A DNA stretch of 64,000 nt from Amesomyces nigricolor (lineage: Eukaryota > Ascomycota > Sordariomycetes > Sordariales > Chaetomiaceae), in the NCBI GenBank assembly GCA_004802645.1, contig SRKS01000002.1:3658001-3722000 (forward strand), written 5' to 3'. Made by a program: the position numbers and the translations under genes. This document shows positions 57,824 through 64,000 of this stretch, in pieces (position 1 is the first letter of the stretch; every line of letters starts with the position of its first letter). The notes beneath the pieces were generated by a model. The model searched no databases. It was not told the origin of the DNA and saw only the letters and a list, made by a program, of their open reading frames with translations.

Positions 57824-60800
57824 TTACCCCTCACAAACCCACTCCGCAAACACACACCACCTCGCCGTCCGATCAGCCAACACCAACCCCCTCCAAACCC
57901 CCCTCTCCGAGCACTTAATAATCGTCTCCCACACCCCTCCATCCCCCGCGTCCTCATCCCCACCGCCAAACAACCCCGGCGACGACGCCGCCCCTCCCCT
58001 CCCCCCCAACACCCCGCCCACCACCCCCCTCCTCTCCTCCTTCCTCATCAACCTCAAAATCTTCCCCCCCGGCGTCTGAATCGCCAACTTCGCCGGCTTC
58101 TTCCCCCCCGAACCCTGCCCCGCACCGCCACTAGCAGCAGACGCAACCGTGCTCGGATTCGACCCCGCCGCGCTACTCGTCATGCTCATCGCACTCCCCG
58201 GTCTGGCAAACGGTATCGGGCTGGCATTGCCAGGCGTCATCCCACTGCCTCCCGCCGCAGGGCCCAGCGAGCTGGGATGCTGCCTAATCGCAAAAACAAA
58301 CGTATTATTCAGCGCCAACCGCTGACACTGCGGCTGCACGACATAGATATCATGTCTCTGCGCATGGGGCGTGGGATGACGCACGACGAACTCGTACGGC
58401 GGGTTCTCCCCCGTGTGGATGATCGGTAGCGCAAAGGCAAGCGGGTGCGGGACGTCCTTGATGGAGTGCATCAGCCCGCGCTTGCCGGCATACACGCGCA
58501 GCACCCCCGCTCCCTCATCCCCGGGCAGGAGCGCCTTGACGGTGTACCGCTTGACACCCTGGAACCACTCGGCCTGCGCAAGCGCGCGCTTGCGGACGGT
58601 ATCGCCCGACTCGAAGAAATCGCCGTCTGCATCGCGCGAGTAGGCGCGCACCTCGACCTCCGCCGCGACTTCGACGTCGGCGGGGACGCTGAATTTCACG
58701 TGGAGCATCTCAAGGTCTTCGATGCGCGTGAGGGAGGTGTTGTAGTCGAGCATGTGGAGGTCGTTCTTGAAGTACGGTGGACAGGCGCAGGGGAGGTTGA
58801 GGAGAGTTTCGTGGGCGACGGGGGGGCAGATATGTTGCTGGGCGTGCAGCTCGGCGATGTGCGTCCAGCAGAGTTCCGTAGGGCGGGTGAGGAACCACCA
58901 CGGGTCGGCGGAGGAGGTATTGTAGCTGGAGTAGAGGGCGCGGCGGGGGTTGGAGGGGCTGGCGAGGCAGCAGTCGATGAGGCGCCACTCGTTGTCGACG
59001 AGGACCGCGTTCCACCAGTGGTTGGAGCGGGGCATGATGTTGACTTCGGGGATTTCGCCTGGGGTTTTGAGGTAGCCGCGGACCATCTCGCAGGTGAGGC
59101 CGACGGCGGCGCACATCTCCATTACTAGGGTGGCGTATTCTTCGGCGCAGGCACGCTTGGTTTGGATGACTCGGCGGGTGTCGATGGGGCCGTCGAAGTC
59201 TTCTTCCCAGCAGATCTTCTCGGCCACCCACGTGAAGATGGAGCGGAGGCGCTGGACGTCGCTGCGGTAGGGCCGGCAGACATATGTTGTTGCGAGGGTG
59301 ATGGGTGTGGTGGTGGGGGGGAGGTTCGCTAGGAAGCGCGAGTTCTTGTCGACCTGGCTCAGATTGATGGCCTGGTAATTGATCGGCTCGGCGACGGGCA
59401 TCCCGTCAGCCCCTTCATCCCCGTCGATGCTGCTGTACAGCTCCTCAACAGGGTCCAGCGCGGGGTAGTCCAGCATTTGGCACCGCTCCTTTCTCTCCAG
59501 CAGTTCGTTCTGACTGAGCGAGTTCGACCGATTTACATCGCGCCGAATTTGGACCCAGTCCACACCACCTCCAAGCCCCGGCTGGCTCCCAGGCTCTCGC
59601 CCCGTTTTGCTAAAAAGGGGCCCAGACAACGAAGGCAGTGCCGGGGTCGAACGCCCCGAAAGAGCCCCTTGAGAGGAACTGGCAGTCGATATGCCCCTGG
59701 TGCTCGCAACACCAGTCTTGGCAGACTCAAGAATGCGCTTGATGAAGTTCTGCTTCTTTGGCTTAGGCTGAACCAGCCCTCCAACCGAAGCCATGGGGTC
59801 GTCGTGGAAGCCAATCTGCGACTTGGACCGCTGCTCACCGGAGGCATGGCTACTATGATACGTCACACCAGTAAAGGGCGTCCCGGGGCGGTCGAGATCA
59901 AAGTCTCGCATGGCGAGCGCACTCTGAGCCCTACTCCGGTTCTTTCTCGCCAGGCTGCCAGCGCTCGTGGCGCTAATCCCTCCCGCTGACACGCCGCTCA
60001 TCAGACTCCGGTCGGTGCTCTGTGTAGCCGACGAGCTGTTGGTCGAGTTCGTCTTTGTGGTGAACGTTCTGTTGAGGACCTGGCGGCTGATCTCGTACGC
60101 CGACTTTTTGTGCTTCAACTTCACCTCCTCGTGTGCCTGCACCCCCATCGACGACTTTGGCCTCTCAATCATATGATTGCCCTTGGGAGGTGGTGGAGGC
60201 GGCACATCGTCGTCGTCGTCGTCCAGCATGTTTGCCGAGTGCTGCTGCATCGTTCTCAATCTTGACCCTATCCTGTCGACATAGTTGCTAAGGTGAGGGA
60301 CCGAATGCTCTTGGTGCCGGTTAAGATGAGCGGGCTCCTGGGAGGATTCTGCACTCCCGCTATACGTCTCATAGCCCTCGTCGACATGTTGCGGGATGCC
60401 CATGGACGTGGCCGGGCGCAGTTCGCGCTTCTTTCTTGAGCGATGGTGGACCATGTCGAAGGAGGCCGGGGACCAAATATCTAACGGTGCCGGTTCAGGT
60501 TCAGGCGATGGCTCTCTGCCGGCTCCTAGCGCATCGAGTTGTTCCATAACGTCGTCCATCGCCTCTCTGAGAGGGGACGGTGTCAGCCCTCCTTCAATTC
60601 CTGGCGACGGGGGGCAGGGCGACGGCATCCTTGGGGTGTGGTAGCCCGAAGGTGGTGGATTGTAGGATGCATTCGACTGTTGCCTGGGCTTGTACATGTA
60701 TGATGCGTTGGAATTCTCTCGCGACAGCGCGGCTGGTTCCATCGACAGAGCAGACGGCTCTCTTGACACGGCCGACGGCTCTCTGGATAAACCTCCATAG

Positions 60801-61824
60801 TACCCCTCATCATAAGACGCATGGGCGCCGTGTCTGGCCAGCTTCGACCGGTGTGGCGGCGGTGGCGGAGGGGGCGGAGAGTCTTCCCTCTGGGGTGCCG
60901 GCCTGTACGTGTCTACCCTCTCGAGACTCAAGTGGTATGCATGTTGGCGAGACTGCGGTGGGCGGTAGGGCCTGTACGAGGGGGTGGGCGACGGTGCTCT
61001 GTCATCAAAACTAGGGGCTCGCGAAGGGGAAAGGTCTCGTGCCGCATAAGTCGGGGTGTGCGAAGGCGGCGGGTCCCTCGCAATGAAGCTGGGAGGCCGC
61101 GAAGGCGATGGGTCCCGTGCAACAAAGCTATTCGCCCGGGAAGGAGACTGATCGTGTCCGATAAAGCCAGCAACCTGCGCGGGTGAGTGGTCGCGTCCGA
61201 TGTGGCTGGGTGCCCGAACAGGCGAAGTATTCCTGTCAACATGGGTGGGAGCTCGAACAGGAGAGGTGTTCCGGCTGATGTTGGTCGGGGCCCGCGCGGG
61301 GGAGCGATCGCGTCCAGCGCTGGCACCCGTCTCCGCGCCCCTGTCCTCGAAAGAGTTGGCTGACGCATCGCGAGGCCGAAGGCCGTCCTTCCACGTTTCC
61401 GGAATCTTTGCTGTTGTGTAGTGCGGTGCCTTGGCGTAGGCCTCGAACGGCTTGCGAAAGGTCCTGGACTTCTGGGGGGTACCCTTGGGACTGGGGGTAT
61501 TGCTGGCCGGCAGTGGGCTGGTTCCTCTTGTGGTCGGGCGGAAGTTGTCTGGCAATCGCTCGACAAAGTTGGAGGGAAACAGCCCGATGGCTCTCCTGTC
61601 ACGCCATAGCCTGCCAGTCCACCACGAGCCGTCGCCTGCATTGAGGCATTCGATGAGGTCGCCTTCGATAAACCCGAGATCTCGCTTGGACTGCGGGAGC
61701 AAAACGGTCAGTCAGCATCAAATGACCCAGCAAACGCGAACACACGCACCTCGCCTCCCCACGAATACACGGCTCGCACCCAGCACGGGAAGCGCGTCGG
61801 CAGCGGTGGCGGTGCCGGGACCAT
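57824..61824 (-). CDS. cyk3: CYK3 cytokinesis protein (SH3 plus inactive transglutaminase-like domain)
   Basis: Two exons (61750-61824, 57824-61690) give 1313 residues. Cyk3 acts at the division site with Hof1/Inn1 to promote septum formation. The SH3 domain (9-70) is split by the intron: CWVRAVYSWGGE joins SKRDLGFIEGDLIECL, then GLFPSNFVE. A disordered region follows with about eight imperfect 13-residue repeats (RNTSPVRAPTH, RDPSPSRPPSF). The transglutaminase-like domain starts near residue 840: FTWVAEKICWEEDF, the ACAEEYATLVMEMC segment, His near 915 in RSNHWWNAVL, and Asp near 929 in RLIDCC. Where active enzymes have the nucleophilic Cys (GxC..YA) this protein appears to have Ala, as in Cyk3 proteins known to be non-catalytic. 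An in-frame ATG at 61980 is a less likely start. Confidence 0.93.
60975..61312 (-). repeat. 39-bp degenerate coding repeats in CYK3
   Basis: About eight imperfect tandem 13-codon units of the pattern R-D/N-x-S-P-x-R-x-P-x-F/H-x-x lie in the disordered linker after the SH3 domain. Ser-Pro in each unit could be proline-directed phosphorylation sites. Confidence 0.7.
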
Positions 61825-62993
61825 TATTGTTTTGGGCGGAGTCGGGGGCTCTTTGTCTGTGTCAGTGTCGGCGGGATCTGTTGTGGTATGACGGTATAGA
61901 GCGAGTCGAGCGGTAGAACAAAGCGGGCTATGACGGCACCGAACTTGGGAATCGCTCGGCGGGCAATTGTGGAGTAGCAAGACAGAGCCATCCAGGCATC
62001 CAAAATCCAGCTTTAGGGGACGAACGAGGGAGGGACAGGGAGCCCGGCGTGACGATCCCGGGGTCGGTACTCCGTATTGTTGTCGCTGTGGATGGGAGCC
62101 TTGAAGGGGGTGCCCAGGTTATCCCCACGGTGCGTGGAGTTGGGTTGGGGTAGGAATCTCGCGTCTGGGAGCTCCGTGAGTGAGTGACAGTCGGTGACAA
62201 GCTTCGCCAGCTGGAACAGCCAAACATGGAACAGCCAGAGGGGAGCGAACCACTGAGACTGGCCTGGCACTTGATGGTTGATCCAAGCTCCTTCCCGGCG
62301 CCCACACGCGTTGCCACGGCAACCAACGTGGAGCAACAGACCCGCCCCCACCTACCCCAATTAGGGGCGAACACAGTGCGTCCAGTGCCATCCACTGGAT
62401 GCCACCCCAAAGTACCCAAGTGCCGGGTGTGTGTGTCAGTCGTCCCAACTTCCAGCAATTGGCCCTGTCTGGCGTCAAGGCAGGCGAAAGTTGCAGGAAA
62501 GCTGGTTTCCCATGTCCAAGTCACTCTAATTTTTTTTTGTCCTTGTGTCTCCATATTCAGTGTCCACAACTCAGAAGATGATCACTTTGAAACCTTCTCA
62601 TGCCGGCGGTGCGCTCTGAAAATCTCGACATCTCACGCCTTGCTCGTCTCCGAACCCTGCCTCTTTTTCAGCCCGTCTAATTCCCCCACCTGTCGGCAAT
62701 CCCAAAGTAAACAAATTGGATGGCCCGTGCCAGCGCCTGGGCAACCACCGAGGGACCCTGAGAACGAGCAGCCGTTGGATTTTATACGACGAGTTAGGTA
62801 CTTCGTAGCACAGTCCAGCTCAGCCAGGAACCCATCACCATTTTTAGGTTTCCCAAGACGACGCCAGGCTCCTCCGCTCGGCTGACCCTCTGACCCATCC
62901 TGTCTCCACCGTTCGTCTGAACCATCGTATCATTGATAGCGACGGTCAGATCACGCCCGCCCACCGCCTGTCTCTTCAACAACAACAGCGATA
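61825..62993. other. Intergenic, divergent upstream region of CYK3 and the GCK-III kinase
   Basis: 1.17 kb. Open frames on both strands lack protein features. No RNA or repeat recognised. Two cytokinesis/polarity-related genes share this divergent region, which could allow joint control, but no shared motif is evident. Confidence 0.45.
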
Positions 62994-64000
62994 ATGGCAG
63001 ACGAAGGTGTCGCGAGTCACTACCAGGTGTTGGAGGAGCTCGGACGTGAGTTTGGGTTTCCAATTGCAGGCGGAGGTGGCGAACTAACCACTGGCGACAG
63101 GCGGCAGCTTCGGCGTCGTGTACAAGGGCATCGAGAAGGCGACCGGCGAGGTGGTTGCCATCAAGCACGTACGTCCAATTCTCCCAATCAAGCTTCTAGT
63201 CGCGGTTGCTGACGCGCAATCTTGATGTACAGATCGATCTCGAATCCAGCGAAGACGACATCCAGGAAATACAGCAAGAAATCTCGGTCCTCAGCACATG
63301 CGCCAGCAACTACGTTACCCGCTACAAGGCCAGCTTCCTGCGCGGACACAAGCTATGGATTGTCATGGAATATCTCGGCGGCGGGTCTTGCCTCGACCTG
63401 GTGCGTCTCGCGCGATGGACTACCGTCGGCATGGACAGCTGCTAACAGCCCGCAGCTCAAGACAGGAGTCTTCAATGAAGTCCAGATCGCCATCATCTGC
63501 CGCGAGCTCCTCCTCGGCCTCGAATATCTACACTCCGAAGGAAAGATCCACCGCGACATCAAGGCCGCAAATGTTCTGCTCTCCGAGACGGGCAAGGTCA
63601 AGCTGGCCGACTTCGGTGTCGCTGCCCAGCTGACCTACATGAAATCGCAGCGTAACACCTTCGTCGGCACCCCGTTCTGGATGGCTCCCGAGGTAATTCA
63701 ACAAGCTGGCTATGACTTTAAGGCAGACATTTGGTCACTTGGAATCACCGCGATTGAGCTGGCTCTGGGCGAGCCTCCCCACGCCAACCTTCACCCCATG
63801 AAGGTCCTCTTCCACATCCCGAAGAACTCGCCTCCAAGACTGGAAGGAAAATTCAGCAAGGAGTTCAAAGACTTCGTCGCCCAATGCCTGGTCAAGGATG
63901 CCGACTTCCGCCCGTCGGCCAAGGAGCTCCTGAAGCATCGCTTCATCCGGTCGGCAGGCAAGGTGGAAGCCCTGCAGGAGCTGATCCAGCGCAAGCGCAT
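62994..64000 (+). CDS. GCK-III (MST3/SPS1-like) Ste20-family protein kinase, amino part
   Basis: The carboxyl end lies beyond the window. Four exons so far (62994-63045, 63101-63168, 63233-63400, 63456 on) join in frame. The kinase domain is complete: RGSFGVVYKG loop from about 18, K39 in VVAIKH, IDLESSEDDIQEIQQEI, LWIVMEYLGGGSCLDLL, HRDIKAANVLL with D130, DFGVAAQLT at 148, the GTPFWMAPEVI activation segment and KADIWSLGITAIE. The LEES/DIQEIQQEI helix and GGGSCLDLL are characteristic of germinal-centre kinase group III (MST3/STK25/SOK1; fungal MST-1 and SID-1 relatives). These kinases act in polarity, septation and NDR-kinase activation. Which fungal paralogue this is needs the C-terminal tail. 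Confidence 0.94.

Overview
This window is nuclear DNA from a filamentous ascomycete, most likely a Sordariomycete and probably of the order Sordariales. The genes are interrupted by short introns of roughly 50-90 nt with GT...AG ends and CTAAC/CTGAC-type branch points. Coding sequence is GC-rich with C/G-ending codons, genes lie on both strands without operons, and the gene set is fungal (MPE1, GET3, GRX5, VPS1, GID7, CSE1, TSC2, MIS6/CENP-I, CAF16, CYK3, a GCK-III kinase). The taxon is inferred from overall resemblance to Neurospora/Chaetomium-type proteins; no search was run.

Layout. 1-99 (-): amino end of a PRELI/MSF1 mitochondrial lipid-transfer protein. 1850-3977 (+): MPE1, mRNA 3'-end processing. 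4734-5816 (-): GET3. 6966-7391 (+): 5-hydroxyisourate hydrolase. 8209-10175 (+): gamma-glutamyltranspeptidase-like gene with a probable frameshift near its 3' end. 10343-10928 (-): GRX5. 11412-12572 (+): short-chain dehydrogenase. 13123-14377 (+): CaiB/AMACR-type CoA transferase/racemase. 15739-18194 (-): VPS1. 19260-21663 (-): GID7/WDR26. 23021-25235 (+): DMPK/ROCK-like AGC kinase broken by one in-frame TAG. 25236-30929: 5.7 kb without a recognisable gene, with a 12-bp minisatellite. 30930-33162 (+): uncharacterised 700-residue protein. 35171-38555 (-): CSE1. 39978-45055 (+): TSC2/tuberin. 45056-49008: gene-poor, with a 15-bp minisatellite. 49009-50837 (-): GH3-C-terminal/double-GNAT protein lacking a GH3 barrel. 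53157-55593 (+): MIS6/CENP-I. 55800-56696 (-): CAF16. 57824-61824 (-): CYK3. 62994-64000 (+): GCK-III kinase, cut by the window end.

The genes are mostly single-copy housekeeping functions and do not form one pathway. Loose themes are trafficking and targeting (GET3, VPS1, CSE1), nutrient signalling and metabolic control (TSC2, GID7), septation and chromosome segregation (CYK3, GCK-III kinase, MIS6), and small-molecule metabolism. Exon models were built by hand from splice consensus and reading-frame continuity, and nearly all close in frame to the length usual for the family.

I found no CRISPR array, tRNA, rRNA, intact transposon, secondary-metabolite cluster or evident new multi-gene system. 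The points most worth a second look are the frameshifted GGT gene, the single-stop kinase, a GC-AG intron that creates the GRX5 mitochondrial presequence, the barrel-less GH3/GNAT protein, and the repeats in the gene-poor stretches.
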